Assembly: GCF_024464655.1 (NCBI RefSeq) | Contig: NZ_JANHAV010000002.1 | Coordinates: forward strand, 186,001-250,000 | Origin: Halobellus inordinatus | GTDB taxonomy: Archaea > Halobacteriota > Halobacteria > Halobacteriales > Haloferacaceae | Length of the DNA stretch: 64,000 nt | Direction: 5' to 3' | In this document: piece after piece, positions 1 through 11,546 of the stretch | Numbering within the stretch: position 1 is the stretch's first letter | How the letters are laid out: each line of letters begins with the position of its first letter | Notes under the pieces: generated by a model | Told to the model about the DNA's origin: nothing | Database searches by the model: none | Seen by the model: the letters and a program-made list of their open reading frames with translations, nothing else | Translations under genes and position numbers: made by a program

Positions 1-612
1 GTCCTCGCCGGCGACGTAGCTCGTCTCGTTGGCGACGAGCCCGGAGCCGACGAGCGGTGCGCCGTAGTTGACGGTCCCGATGTCCGCGCGAACGTCGAGG
101 TGCGCTTCGAGCGCTTCGAGTTCGGGCTCGCGGGATTTCGGGTGACACAGCGCGCCCTCGTTGGTCGCGACGGCGGCCGTCCCGACGGTCTGGACGTCCG
201 CGAGGTCGCCGCGCTCGGCGGGGACGCCGAGCGCGGATTCGACGGCGTCGACGGCCTCCTCGGTGAGGTCGGGGTGGACGTACGCCCCGTAGTCGTTCGC
301 GAGAACGACGTTCCCGGCGGCGTTGATGTGGCCGGGAAGTTCTGTGACGGGGACGCCCGCGGTGGATTCGATGGCCTCCTTCTCGCGCTCGGTCGCCTGG
401 CTCGTCACCAGGATCCCGTTCTCGTTGCCGGTCGCGAGCGCGCCGACGGTTCCGGAGCCGCCGACGGTCGTCGTCACGGCCGGAACGTCGAGTTCGTCGG
501 CCATCGCGTCGACGACGTCGTCTTCGGCGTCCGAGCGAACGATGAGTACGTCGTCCGTCGCACGGGCGAACACGCCGACGTAGGGCGACCCGGCGAAGGA
601 GGCGCGGAGCAC
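1..612 (-). CDS. eif6: Translation initiation factor aIF6, C-terminus cut by window edge
   Basis: This is archaeal aIF6, the anti-association factor that binds the large ribosomal subunit and blocks premature joining with the small one. The 204 visible codons are open and show the repeated aIF6 fold, with motifs such as [14 protein letters not shown] near the N-terminus, [12 protein letters not shown] in the middle and [15 protein letters not shown] near the end. Roughly 15-20 residues should lie beyond position 1, judging by the usual length near 220. I chose the GTG at 612 because it begins one base after the L31e stop, which suggests translational coupling, and because the product then starts LRASFAGS as expected. 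Operon order L39e-L31e-aIF6 is conserved in archaea. Confidence 0.95.
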   Translation of the reverse strand, partial: MLRASFAGSPYVGVFARATDDVLIVRSDAEDDVVDAMADELDVPAVTTTVGGSGTVGALATGNENGILVTSQATEREKEAIESTAGVPVTELPGHINAAGNVVLANDYGAYVHPDLTEEAVDAVESALGVPAERGDLADVQTVGTAAVATNEGALCHPKSREPELEALEAHLDVRADIGTVNYGAPLVGSGLVANETSYVAGED

Positions 613-613
613 G

Positions 614-892
614 TTATTCTGCCGGCTCCGCTTCGACGATGGACTCGCCGTCCTCGTCGAATCGGGCGGCGCGGACGCGGAGCTTGCTCGGGGGCTTCTG
701 CTTGCCGCGTGCCCACACCGTCTCGTTGAGCGAGGGGTCCAGACGGACGTCGTCTTCCTCGACCGAGAAGTGCTTCGCGAGGTGCTCTCGGATCAGAGAC
801 ATCGCTCGACCCGCGCGCTCGTGGGCGGGGACGACGCTGACGTCTCGGAGCGGTACCGTGATGACGCGCTCTTCGAAGTCGCTGGCGCTCAT
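614..892 (-). CDS. rpl31e: Ribosomal protein L31e (eL31)
   Basis: Large-subunit ribosomal protein eL31, 92 residues, a normal length for haloarchaea. The product has the family core [20 protein letters not shown], then the helix [13 protein letters not shown] and the segment [20 protein letters not shown], which is typical of the rRNA-binding surface. An acidic tail ending EAEPAE fits salt-in adaptation. The gene starts two bases after the L39e stop and ends one base before the aIF6 GTG, so the three genes are almost certainly one transcript read leftward. Confidence 0.97.
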   Translation of the reverse strand: MSASDFEERVITVPLRDVSVVPAHERAGRAMSLIREHLAKHFSVEEDDVRLDPSLNETVWARGKQKPPSKLRVRAARFDEDGESIVEAEPAE

Positions 893-894
893 TC

Positions 895-1047
895 TTACTC
901 GTCCGTGTCACTCCGCCGCCAGTTGCGACGCTTGGGGTTTCGCGTGACTTCCATGTCCGTCTTCATCATCACCCAGGCCGGAACGCGCGTGTTCTGGCGT
1001 TCCAGTTTGGCCAGACGCTTCTTCTTGGCCTTCGACTTCTTGCTCAT
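895..1047 (-). CDS. rpl39e: Ribosomal protein L39e (eL39)
   Basis: A 50-residue, very basic protein starting [19 protein letters not shown] and ending RRSDTDE. This is eL39, the small protein that lines the exit tunnel of archaeal and eukaryotic large subunits; 50 residues is its standard length. It is the first gene of the operon with L31e and aIF6. The stretch just upstream (1050-1090 on this strand) is AT-richer than its surroundings and probably carries the operon promoter. Confidence 0.97.
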   Translation of the reverse strand: MSKKSKAKKKRLAKLERQNTRVPAWVMMKTDMEVTRNPKRRNWRRSDTDE

Positions 1048-1220
1048 AGTGCTCGTCTGTTTCCCCGGATCGCATAAAATCTTGTTCCTTCGACGCCGCT
1101 CGCGTGCGAGCGCCTCACTGCCCCGAACGATGCTGTTTCACTCTGATCTGCCCCGTGCCGAGCTGTCGCCGCCGCGCCGTTTCGAGATATTCAACACCGC
1201 CCGTGTCGTCTCTCACGTCA

Positions 1221-2156
1221 ATGCGTAATCTGACTGCCTTCGTCTTTCTGCTCGCGGCCGCCATCTGGGGCACCGCGTTTATGGTGACGAAGGCCGGCCT
1301 CGCGTGGATCCCGCCCGCTCTCTTTGCTGCGCTTCGCTTCGACCTGGCTGCGATCGTGCTCTTCGCGCTCGCGACGTGGCGCGGCGATCGGATCCGTCCC
1401 CACGGTGCGGAGTGGCGGCCGATTCTGACCGGCGGCGTTCTCCTCATCGGAATCCACCACGCGTTCTTGTTCTCCGGACAGGTGTACGTCGCGAGCGCTG
1501 TCGCAGCCGTCCTGCTCGGTCTCATCCCCGTCATCACGCCGACGCTGACGCGGCTGTCGTCGACGCGAGAGCGACTCACGCCGATCGGCGTTGTCGGGGT
1601 CGCGCTCGGCTTCATCGGCGTCGTCACCATCGCGAATCCGGATCCGGCCAACCTCGTCGGTGCGGACCTCCTCGGAGTGGTACTCGTGCTCGGTTCGGCG
1701 GTCACCTTCGCCGTCGGCGCAGTGCTCACGCACGACGCCGCCGACACGATGCCGATGCTGGCCGAACAGGCGTGGATGATGTTCGTCGGCGCGGTCGTCC
1801 TCCACGTGACGAGCGTCGTGCTGCCGTGGGAGTCGGCGGCCGACGTCGTCTGGTCGCTCGAAGCGGTCGTCTCGCTCGGCTACCTCGCCGTCGTCGCGGG
1901 CGCGGGCGGATTCGGCCTGTACTTCTGGCTGCTTCGTCGCGTCGGCCCCGTGGAGGTCAGTCTCTTAGAGTACGTCATTCCGATCTTCGCCGCCATCTCG
2001 GGGTGGATCGCGCTCGAGGAGCGACTCGCGCCGACGACCGTGCTGGGCTTTGCGATCATCTTCGTCGGGTTCGTACTCGTCAAGCGGACGACGATCCGGA
2101 ACGAACTCCGGCGGTGGCGAGACGGGACGACGCCGCAGGCGCAGCAGGCCGATTGA
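1221..2156 (+). CDS. EamA/DMT-family transporter
   Basis: An integral membrane protein of 311 residues with about ten hydrophobic segments arranged as two EamA repeats, the pattern of the drug/metabolite transporter superfamily. The first segment is LTAFVFLLAAAIWGTAFMVTK and a late loop carries EYVIPIFAAISGWIALEE, which resembles the second EamA signature. Substrate cannot be told from sequence; family members export amino acids, nucleotides or drugs. I start at the ATG at 1221 because upstream in-frame sequence is arginine-rich and non-membrane, unlike a real N-terminus. The neighbour downstream is convergent thpR. Confidence 0.88.
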   Translation: MRNLTAFVFLLAAAIWGTAFMVTKAGLAWIPPALFAALRFDLAAIVLFALATWRGDRIRPHGAEWRPILTGGVLLIGIHHAFLFSGQVYVASAVAAVLLGLIPVITPTLTRLSSTRERLTPIGVVGVALGFIGVVTIANPDPANLVGADLLGVVLVLGSAVTFAVGAVLTHDAADTMPMLAEQAWMMFVGAVVLHVTSVVLPWESAADVVWSLEAVVSLGYLAVVAGAGGFGLYFWLLRRVGPVEVSLLEYVIPIFAAISGWIALEERLAPTTVLGFAIIFVGFVLVKRTTIRNELRRWRDGTTPQAQQAD

Positions 2157-2159
2157 GCG

Positions 2160-2220
2160 CCGGTGATCGCCCAGCCCAGCAGCCGTGATTGTCCAGCCCA
2201 GCAGCCGGTGATCGCCCGGC
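2160..2220. repeat. Short imperfect tandem repeat of about 22 bp
   Basis: Two and a half copies of a 22-23 bp unit lie between the convergent EamA and thpR genes. Units begin at about 2160, 2183 and 2205 and share the core CCAGCCCAGCAGCC. The third copy is partial. It sits in the shared 3' region and may be simple slippage, with no clear stem-loop. Confidence 0.7.
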
Positions 2221-2237
2221 TGCGCAACGCCTCTCCC

Positions 2238-2798
2238 TCACAACGGGAATGCTTCGACCGTCTCGTACACCGGACCGTCGGAGCGCAGCGTGCTCTCTTT
2301 CAATCTGATCTCGTCGACGCGGAACGAGCCGATGTCCGGGTCCGTCTCGCGGACGACCCGCTGCACGAGGTCTTTCCCGCGCGCGTCGTCCATCCGCGCG
2401 ATGGTGATGTGCGGCGTGAAGTCGTGATCGTCCCCCTCGAACCCGAGCTCGGCCAGTTCGCGCTCGACGGCGCTCTGGAGTCGTCTCGTCTCCGCACCGC
2501 CGACACCCTCGCGGACGCCCGCCCAGACCACGCTGATGTAACTCTGTGACGGAAAGACGCCGAAGCCGCCGACCCGAAACTCGAAGGGGTCGACGTCGGC
2601 GTCGGCGACCGCGCGCTCCAGTGCTGCTTCGATCTCCTCGATGCGATCCGGGTCCGTCTCGCCGAGGAACTGGAGCGTCAGGTGGGCCTGCTCGGGGTCG
2701 ACGAAGCGGAGCCCCTCGGCGTCTGCGAACCGCTCTTGTGCGTCCGCGACGGCCGCCGCGAGCCGATCGGGAAGGTCGATGCTGACGAAGAGGCGCAT
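2238..2798 (-). CDS. thpR: RNA 2',3'-cyclic phosphodiesterase (2'-5' RNA ligase family)
   Basis: A 186-residue member of the 2H phosphoesterase superfamily. The two catalytic HxTx motifs are plain: HLTL at residues 39-42 and HITI at 130-133. The N-terminus MRLFVSIDLPD is the usual LigT/ThpR start. Characterised homologues open 2',3'-cyclic phosphates on RNA and can reversibly join tRNA half-molecules with a 2'-5' bond. It is cytosolic and has no obvious operon partner, being convergent with the EamA gene and divergent from acs1. Confidence 0.93.
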   Translation of the reverse strand: MRLFVSIDLPDRLAAAVADAQERFADAEGLRFVDPEQAHLTLQFLGETDPDRIEEIEAALERAVADADVDPFEFRVGGFGVFPSQSYISVVWAGVREGVGGAETRRLQSAVERELAELGFEGDDHDFTPHITIARMDDARGKDLVQRVVRETDPDIGSFRVDEIRLKESTLRSDGPVYETVEAFPL

Positions 2799-2961
2799 AC
2801 CTCGGCGTACGCGCTCGGCGATGAAAACGCTCCGCCCGCGAGTGAGATCACAGTGCTCCCGTTCGATTTTTGTTCAGATCGCGGACCGGATCGCGAATTT
2901 CGCCCGCTTCGACCGCCGCGAGCGGGAAACTTATGCCCGTACCGCCATCGAGAGAGACACG

Positions 2962-4890
<1,929 letters not shown>

Positions 4891-5042
4891 CGTTTCGATT
4901 ACTCGAATAAAGACGAAAACAGATTTTTTCGACGCTATCTACCCAGTAGGGACAGATAGAACATTTAGATCCCGCGACGTCCGAGGTTCTGTCTCGAAAA
5001 TCCACATCTTTATTTCGCTTTCTTTGAATACGTCGAAACAGA

Positions 5043-6710
5043 ATGTCGCCCCTCGACGCCCGCGAGTACGAGCGCCTCCGTCGGGCCACCCGAACGCATC
5101 GCGAGGATCTCGTGCTTCGACTCGGTGGCGAGGTCGGTCTCCGTCCGACGGAGATGACCCAGGTCCGCCTGGGAGACGTCGAATCGCAGGACGGCCACCA
5201 CTTTCTCGCGGTGCGAAACGGGGACGGAATCACACGCGAGGCGTACCTCCCGACGGACGTCGAGCACGACCTCCGCAAGTACGCTGGCAGCGTCGGCGTC
5301 GGCGACGACGACCCTCTGCTGACGGTCTCGCCGCGACGACTCCAGATGCTCGTCGGCGAAGTCTCCGCGCGCGTCGAAGGGGTCGACGTCTCCTCGCGGG
5401 ACCTCCGCTGGCACTTCGCGGCCGACCTGCTCGACGCCGGCGTGCCACCGCACGTCGTCTGCGCAATCGGGGGCTGGGACCGCTTGGACAGCCTCGAACC
5501 GCTGCTCACAGACCCCGACCGCGAGGACGTCGCGGCCGCGTTGGTCGACGACGACGGGTCCGACGTCTCGGCGGAACTCCGCCAGGATGTCGAACTCGCG
5601 GCCGACCTCGGAACCGCACTGGTCGGCGCCGCGACGGGGAGAGAAGTCGCCCAGACGGCGTGTGAGCGTCTGGCGGCGGCCGAGGGCATCCGATTCGCGT
5701 GGCTCGCCGAACGGACGGGAAACGGGTTCACGTTTCGCGGAGCCGGCGGCATCGACGAGGCCGCTGTCGAGCACGCGCTCGACGAGCACGAAGCGGCCGC
5801 CATCGACGCCGTCGAGACGCCGACAGTCGGGGTCGAACAGACCGCGGACGGGCCGCTCGCACTCGTTCCAGTCGTGCGCGAGGGGGCCGCGGCGGGTGTG
5901 CTCGCGGTCGGGACCACCGACGCGGTGCGCGAGGACCGTCGGGACGCGCTGGCAGTCCTCGGAACCCAGGTCGGCCACGCCCTCGCGGCCGTCGAGCGAA
6001 AGCGCCTCCTGCTCGCAGACACCGTCGTCGAACTCGATTTCCGGTGTCCGACCGAGTCGTCGTTCGTCGCCGACCTCTCGGGGACACTCGAGTGCCACGT
6101 GGAACTCTCCGGGATGGTCCCCGTCGGCGGCGGGTCGCTCCTGTACTACCTCGTCGTCGAGGGCGCGGGCGCGGATCCGGTGCTCTCGCACGCTTCGGCG
6201 GCCGACGCCGTCGCCGACGCGCGCCTCATCGAGGACTACGGCGACGGAGCCTCCGTCGAGGTCGTCGTGGACGCCTCACCCGCTCTCGCGGCCGTCGAGA
6301 GCGGGGCCCGCGTTCGATCGTTGCGCGCCGACGGCGGCGATGCGACGGTTACGGTCGAACTGCCCGGTGAGGCCGACGTCCGCGCGGTCGTCGACGCTGT
6401 CACCGACGCGCACCCCTCGGTGTCGCTGGCGGCGAAACAGCAGGCCGACCGCTCTGTCGAGACCGACCAGGGATTCCGCGAGCGCCTGGCTGATCGGCTC
6501 TCGGATCGCCAGGCGACGGTTCTCCGGGCGGCGTACCACAGCGGCTACTTCGAGTGGCCTCGCGGCTCGACCGCCGAGGAACTGGCTGATTCGCTCGACG
6601 TCTCCTCACCGACGCTTCACAACCACCTCAGAAAGGCCCAGCAGAAGCTTTTGACGGCCTTCTTCGACGAGACGCCGGCCTCTCCGTCGACCGCCGACCG
6701 TCGCCGCTGA
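5043..6710 (+). CDS. Bat-like HTH_10 regulator with degenerate integrase-like N-terminal domain
   Basis: A 555-residue cytosolic regulator. Residues 1-160 resemble the catalytic domain of tyrosine recombinases: GLRPTE (Arg34) looks like box I and DLRWHFAADLLDAGVPPHVV (Arg122) like box II. The His usually three residues before the box II Arg is Arg119, and no Tyr follows GGW at 143-145, so cleavage activity looks lost. Residues about 185-320 look like a GAF sensor. Then comes the bacterio-opsin-activator domain, and residues about 495-548 form the HTH_10 DNA-binding end (LSDRQATVLRAAYHSGYFEW). It lies between two acs genes, so control of acetate activation is the likely role (inference). A TATA-like CTTTATTTCG lies about 30 bp before the ATG. 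Confidence 0.88.
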   Translation: MSPLDAREYERLRRATRTHREDLVLRLGGEVGLRPTEMTQVRLGDVESQDGHHFLAVRNGDGITREAYLPTDVEHDLRKYAGSVGVGDDDPLLTVSPRRLQMLVGEVSARVEGVDVSSRDLRWHFAADLLDAGVPPHVVCAIGGWDRLDSLEPLLTDPDREDVAAALVDDDGSDVSAELRQDVELAADLGTALVGAATGREVAQTACERLAAAEGIRFAWLAERTGNGFTFRGAGGIDEAAVEHALDEHEAAAIDAVETPTVGVEQTADGPLALVPVVREGAAAGVLAVGTTDAVREDRRDALAVLGTQVGHALAAVERKRLLLADTVVELDFRCPTESSFVADLSGTLECHVELSGMVPVGGGSLLYYLVVEGAGADPVLSHASAADAVADARLIEDYGDGASVEVVVDASPALAAVESGARVRSLRADGGDATVTVELPGEADVRAVVDAVTDAHPSVSLAAKQQADRSVETDQGFRERLADRLSDRQATVLRAAYHSGYFEWPRGSTAEELADSLDVSSPTLHNHLRKAQQKLLTAFFDETPASPSTADRRR

Positions 6711-6809
6711 GTGACGTGTGTTCGTGGCAGCAGACTGACTCTAACAGTAATAATTGGTATAATTAGAGCCTCCGCTTATGTAGGGGTGACCGATTGTGAG
6801 TGATAGACT

Positions 6810-8804
6810 ATGGGAAATGATGACGTAGAACTCGAAGCGCGGCTGGCCGAACAGGACGTCTTCGAGCCACCGGCGGAGTTCACCGGTCAGGCCAACGTCT
6901 CCGACGAGGGCATCTACGAGGAGTTCGAGGAGAACTGGCCCGAGTGCTGGGAAACTGCGGCGGATCTGCTCGAGTGGGAGACCGGGTACGACACCGTCTT
7001 AGACGATTCGACCCCGCCGTTCTACGAGTGGTTCACCGGCGGCGAACTCAACGCCTCGGCGAACTGTCTCGATCGGCACCTCGCAGACCGCGGTGACGAG
7101 GCCGCCATCGAGTGGGTGGGCGAACCCGTCGACGAGGAGAATCGCACCTACACCTACGAGGAACTCCACCGGGAGGTCAACGAGTTCGCGGCTTCCCTCC
7201 GCGACCTCGGCGTCGGCGAGGACGACGTCGTCACGATGTACATGCCGATGGTGCCGGAGCTGCCGATCGCGATGCTGGCGTGTGCGCGGATCGGCGCGCC
7301 GCACTCGGTCGTCTTCGCCGGTTTCTCGGCGGACGCGCTCGCGACCCGGATGAACGCCGCGGACTCGGAGTATCTGGTCACCTGCGACGGCTACTACCGC
7401 CGCGGCGACCCCCTCGACCACCTCCAGAAAGCCAATCAGGGCCTCGGTTCGGTCGAACATCCGGTCTCGGACGTCGTGGTCGTCGACCGTCTCGGCCCGA
7501 ACGGCGACGACTTCGGTCACGACCTCGCAGACAACCAGCACGACTACGACGACCTCGTCGCCGCCCACGAGGGGGCAGCGGTCGATCCCGTCGCCCGCGA
7601 CGCCGAGGATATGCTGTTCCTGATGTACACCTCGGGAACGACCGGCCAGCCGAAAGGCGTCAAGCACACGACCGGCGGCTACCTCGCGTGGTCGGCCTGG
7701 ACCTCGCAGGCCGTCCTCGACATCGAACCGGATGACACCTACTTCTGCTCGGCCGACATCGGCTGGATCACGGGTCACTCCTACATCGTCTACGGGCCGC
7801 TCGCGCTCGGCACCACGACGATGATGTACGAGGGGACGCCGGACCACCCCGAGCGCGACCGCCTGTGGCAGATCATCGAGGACTACGAGGCGACGCAACT
7901 GTACACTGCGCCGACGGCGATTCGCGCGTTTATGAAGTGGGGCACGGAGTACCCCGACCGCCACGACCTGTCGAGTCTGCGTCTCCTGGGGACGGTCGGC
8001 GAGCCGATCAACCCCCGCGCCTGGAAGTGGTACTACCAACATATCGGCGACGGCGAGTGCCCCGTCGTCGACACGTGGTGGCAGACCGAAACCGGCGGGA
8101 TGATGGTCACGACCCTACCCGGCATCAAGGATATGAAACCCGGTTCTGCGGGGCCGCCGCTGCCGGGACTCGACGTACAGATCGTCGATACCAACGGCGA
8201 CGAGATCGACGCGGGCCGCGCGGGCTACCTGACGGTGCAGAAACCGTGGCCCGGGATGCTTCGGACCCTGTATAAGAACGACGAGCGATACATCGAGGAG
8301 TACTGGGCAGAGTACTCCGACACCGACAGCGACGACCCCGACGACTGGGTGTACTTCCCGGAGGACGGCGCGAAGATCGACGAGGACGGCTACATCACCG
8401 TTCTGGGCCGCGTCGACGACGTGATCAACGTCTCCGGCCATCGGCTCGGAACGATGGAGATCGAATCCGCCATCGTCGGCGTCGAGGGCGTCGCCGAGGC
8501 CGCGGTCGTCGGCGGCGACCACGAGGTGAAAGGCGAAGCCGTCTACGCCTACGTCATCACCGAGGAGAGCCACGAGGGCGATGCGGACCTGCGCGAGCGG
8601 ATCATCGCTGGCGTCGAAGACGCAATCGGACCGATCGCGCGCCCCGAAGAAGTGATTTTCACGCCCGAACTCCCGAAGACTCGCTCGGGGAAGATTATGC
8701 GGCGACTGCTGGAAGACATCGCCAACGGTGCGGAACTCGGCGACACCTCGACCCTTCGGAACCCCGAGATCGTCGAGGAGATTCGCGCGAGCGTCCAGGA
8801 CTGA
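6810..8804 (+). CDS. acs: Acetate-CoA ligase (acetyl-CoA synthetase), paralogue 2
   Basis: A 664-residue AMP-forming acetyl-CoA synthetase making acetyl-CoA from acetate, ATP and CoA. All canonical motifs are present: YTSGTTGQPKGVKHT, DTWWQTETGG, the hinge RVDDVINVSGHRLGTMEIES and the acetylatable lysine in LPKTRSGKIMRR. It keeps the consensus A8 motif that the 2962 paralogue lacks, making this the better candidate for the main acetate enzyme. The upstream gap is AT-rich (TAATAATTGGTATAATTAG at about 6750-6768), a probable promoter region. DUF4212 and symporter genes follow in the same direction, consistent with acetate uptake plus activation. Confidence 0.96.
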   Translation: MGNDDVELEARLAEQDVFEPPAEFTGQANVSDEGIYEEFEENWPECWETAADLLEWETGYDTVLDDSTPPFYEWFTGGELNASANCLDRHLADRGDEAAIEWVGEPVDEENRTYTYEELHREVNEFAASLRDLGVGEDDVVTMYMPMVPELPIAMLACARIGAPHSVVFAGFSADALATRMNAADSEYLVTCDGYYRRGDPLDHLQKANQGLGSVEHPVSDVVVVDRLGPNGDDFGHDLADNQHDYDDLVAAHEGAAVDPVARDAEDMLFLMYTSGTTGQPKGVKHTTGGYLAWSAWTSQAVLDIEPDDTYFCSADIGWITGHSYIVYGPLALGTTTMMYEGTPDHPERDRLWQIIEDYEATQLYTAPTAIRAFMKWGTEYPDRHDLSSLRLLGTVGEPINPRAWKWYYQHIGDGECPVVDTWWQTETGGMMVTTLPGIKDMKPGSAGPPLPGLDVQIVDTNGDEIDAGRAGYLTVQKPWPGMLRTLYKNDERYIEEYWAEYSDTDSDDPDDWVYFPEDGAKIDEDGYITVLGRVDDVINVSGHRLGTMEIESAIVGVEGVAEAAVVGGDHEVKGEAVYAYVITEESHEGDADLRERIIAGVEDAIGPIARPEEVIFTPELPKTRSGKIMRRLLEDIANGAELGDTSTLRNPEIVEEIRASVQD

Positions 8805-8838
8805 GCACGATGAGCCACGATATATTTCGAAGCCAATT

Positions 8839-9297
8839 ATGATAGATAATCCCGGACACGAACAGGACGAGACCCGATCCGACGACGCGGACGGACGCAT
8901 CGCAACTGACGGCGGGGTCGACACCGACGCCGACGTCGACTATCTGGAGGCCGAAGTCAACCTCCTGAAGCCGAGCACGCCCTTTATGCGCGACCACCTC
9001 AAGCAGGTCTGGGCGGGCTTCATCGCCTGGGTGATCCTCACCTGGGGGCCGGTGACGGCGACGTATCTGGCGCCCGAAGTGATGACTCAGCCGATTCCGG
9101 TCCTCAACTTCCCGGCGCACTACTTCTCGGTGGCGTTCCTCGCGCCGACGAGTTCGCTGGTGCTCGCGTACCTCTACTCCCGGAGCCGGGACAAACTCGA
9201 CGAGAAGTACGGTATCGACCACTCCACCGCGGCGGTCGAGTCACAGGACGACGTCGACGCCGACGCGGCGGCGACCGACGGAGGTGAACCCCGATGA
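8839..9297 (+). CDS. DUF4212 small subunit of sodium:solute symporter
   Basis: A 152-residue protein with an acidic N-terminal third, then two membrane segments (about residues 52-72 and 90-108). The motif HYFSVAFLAPTSSLVLAYLY and the flanking NLLKPSTPFMRDHLKQVW match the DUF4212 family, described as the small partner of VC_2705-type sodium/substrate symporters. Its TGA overlaps the ATG of the symporter by four bases (ATGA at 9294), which indicates coupled translation. I chose ATG 8839 because the earlier frame overlaps acs2. The acidic tails at both ends are typical of haloarchaea. Confidence 0.9.
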   Translation: MIDNPGHEQDETRSDDADGRIATDGGVDTDADVDYLEAEVNLLKPSTPFMRDHLKQVWAGFIAWVILTWGPVTATYLAPEVMTQPIPVLNFPAHYFSVAFLAPTSSLVLAYLYSRSRDKLDEKYGIDHSTAAVESQDDVDADAAATDGGEPR

Positions 9298-10946
9298 GTT
9301 CGCTTCTGGGACTCGCGCTGCAGTCGGGCGATCTGCTTCCCGAGGCGCTCGACATCTCGTTCAAGCCGATTCCGGCCGTGATGGTCGTCGCGATGCTTGC
9401 GCTGTTCCTCGTGGTCGGCTACCTGTTCAAGGTCGCCGACACCGAGGGTATGTGGGTCGCCGGCCGCTCGATCGGGAACATCGAGAACGGGATGGCGATC
9501 GGCGCGAACTGGATGTCCGCGGCGTCGTTCCTCGGCTTAGCCGGGTTGGTGGCGCTGTCGGGCTTCTACGGCCTCGCGTTCATCATCGGCTGGACGGCGG
9601 GCTACTTCGTGCTCCTCATCTTCCTCGCGGCGCAGATGCGTCGCTTCGGGAAGTACACCGCGCCCGACTTCGTCGGCGACCGCTTCAACTCCGACACCGC
9701 ACGCGCCCTCGGCGCGGCGACGACGATCCTCATCGGCTTCGTCTACTCGGTCGGTCAGGCGCGCGGGATGGGCCTCGTCGGCCTCTACGTCTTCGGGACC
9801 GACTACGTGACGATGGTCGTCGTGATGATGGGCATCACGGTCGCGTACCTGACCCTCTCGGGGATGATGGGCGCGACGAAGAATATGGCCGTCCAGTACG
9901 TCATCCTCATCGTCGCGTTCCTCGTGGCGGTCTACGTCGTCGGCATCGTCAACGGCTACTCGACGTTCCTGCCGCAGATCGAGTACGGGGCGCTCATCAA
10001 CGACCTCAACACCGAGTTCTCCGAGCCCTTCGTGAACGCCTCGTTCTTCCTGTGGATCGCGACCGCGTTCTCGCTGGTCTTCGGGACCTGCGGCTTGCCA
10101 CACGTCCTCGTTCGCTTCTACACGGTCGAAAACGAGCGGACCGCTCGCCACTCCACCGTCTGGGGACTGTTCTTCATTATGCTGCTGTACTGGGGCGCGC
10201 CGGCGCTTGCGGCCTTCGGCGTCGACCTCTACGACGCCTCCCAGTACGGCCCGACGTACGCCGCTTCGGGCGGAATGTCCGGCGGCGAGGGTGACCTCAT
10301 CGTCGTGCTCGCGGCGCAGCTCTCGAACCTCCCGACCTGGTTCGTCGGCCTCGTCGCCGCCGGCGGCATCGCCGCCGCAATCGCGACGACCGCCGGACTG
10401 TTCATCACGGCGTCCTCTGCGGTTTCACACGACATCTACACCAACATCATCAACCCCGACGCGACCCAGCGCGAGCAGGTGCTGGTCGGCCGCGGCACGA
10501 TCGTGCTCCTCGGTATCATCGTCACGATCACGGCGCTGGACCCGCCGGCGCTCATCGGCCAGCTCGTCGCGCTGGCGTTCTCGCTCGCGGCGATCGTTCT
10601 CTTCCCGATGTTCTTCCTCGGGCTCTGGTGGGAGAACACCAACCGCGCGGGCGCGCTCGCCGGGATGAGCTTCGGCCTGCTACTGTGGATCGCGGCCGTC
10701 GTCAACGACCTCATCCTCCCCTTCAGCCAGGCCTTCGGCGACGTCGTCCCCGCGATCGGCGCGGCGCTGGTCGGCACGCCGCTGGTCTTCGCGATCACGA
10801 TCGTGGTCTCGCTCCTCACCGAGGAGCCGCCGGAGTCCACGAAGCGGCTGGTCCGGCAGTGTCACAGCCCGAAACCGATGTCTCGCACCGAGAGCGCAGA
10901 AGACGTTGCGGCGACCGACGGGGGCCAGACCCCCGCTGATGACTGA
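9294..10946 (+). CDS. Sodium:solute symporter, probable acetate/short-acid permease
   Basis: A 550-residue membrane protein of the SSS family with about 13 hydrophobic segments. The opening region (FKVADTEGMWVAGRSIGNIENGMAIGANWMSAASFLG) and the segment GTCGLPHVLVRFYTV are typical of the VC_2705/ActP-like branch, which often moves acetate or similar monocarboxylates with sodium. Substrate is inferred from the DUF4212 partner and from the two acs genes upstream. The stop codon overlaps the start of the UspA gene by one base (TGATG). Confidence 0.93.
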   Translation: MSSLLGLALQSGDLLPEALDISFKPIPAVMVVAMLALFLVVGYLFKVADTEGMWVAGRSIGNIENGMAIGANWMSAASFLGLAGLVALSGFYGLAFIIGWTAGYFVLLIFLAAQMRRFGKYTAPDFVGDRFNSDTARALGAATTILIGFVYSVGQARGMGLVGLYVFGTDYVTMVVVMMGITVAYLTLSGMMGATKNMAVQYVILIVAFLVAVYVVGIVNGYSTFLPQIEYGALINDLNTEFSEPFVNASFFLWIATAFSLVFGTCGLPHVLVRFYTVENERTARHSTVWGLFFIMLLYWGAPALAAFGVDLYDASQYGPTYAASGGMSGGEGDLIVVLAAQLSNLPTWFVGLVAAGGIAAAIATTAGLFITASSAVSHDIYTNIINPDATQREQVLVGRGTIVLLGIIVTITALDPPALIGQLVALAFSLAAIVLFPMFFLGLWWENTNRAGALAGMSFGLLLWIAAVVNDLILPFSQAFGDVVPAIGAALVGTPLVFAITIVVSLLTEEPPESTKRLVRQCHSPKPMSRTESAEDVAATDGGQTPADD

Positions 10947-11407
10947 TGTACGACAACATTCTCGTTCCGACCGACGGAAGCGACACCTCCGAGGTCGCGG
11001 TCGCCCACGCGATCGACCTCGCTGAGAAGTACGACGCCACGCTGCACGCGCTCTACGTCATCGACGTCGACGCCACGAGCTACTCGCTGGGGACCGAACA
11101 GGTCGACCGGCTCCGCCAGGGCCACCTCGACGAGATGCCGGAAGTGAAAGCGAGCGCCGACGCCGCGACCGGCCACGTCGCTGAGATGGCCGCCGAACGC
11201 GGGCTCACCGTCGAGGAACACGTCCGGGCCGGCCAGCCCGCTCGGGCGATCCGAAAGTTCGTCGACGAGAACGAGATCGGCCTCGTCGTGATGGGCTCGC
11301 ACGGCCGCTCGGGCCTCTCGCGGGCGCTGCTCGGCAGCGTCGCCGAGAAGGTCCTGCGTGAGACGCAGGTCCCCGTGTTAGTCGTCGACGAGCACGGCGA
11401 GGACTGA
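10946..11407 (+). CDS. Universal stress protein (UspA family)
   Basis: A single-domain UspA protein of 153 residues. The N-terminus YDNILVPTDGSDTSEVAVAHAIDLA and the ATP-loop signature GSHGRSGLSRALLGSVAEKVL are intact, so nucleotide binding is plausible. It is translationally coupled to the symporter gene; transporter-UspA pairs are common in haloarchaea, and the UspA may adjust transport to energy state (inference). Cytosolic, no signal peptide. Confidence 0.94.
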   Translation: MYDNILVPTDGSDTSEVAVAHAIDLAEKYDATLHALYVIDVDATSYSLGTEQVDRLRQGHLDEMPEVKASADAATGHVAEMAAERGLTVEEHVRAGQPARAIRKFVDENEIGLVVMGSHGRSGLSRALLGSVAEKVLRETQVPVLVVDEHGED

Positions 11408-11546
11408 GCGGCAGCCTCACGCGCGACGCCGTTCTTCCTCGTCCGTCCACCTACTGTTCGTCCTCTCACTGACTCCGGGTGCGCATCGCTCCCCACCGCA
11501 ACCCCGTGACGCAGTCCTTAACCGTCCTGACCGCAAATTAGGCGGT

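Noticed and set aside
5043-5522. Active integrase or attachment site at the bat gene
   Set aside because: The catalytic Tyr and box II His are missing and no direct repeats or mobile-element genes flank it.
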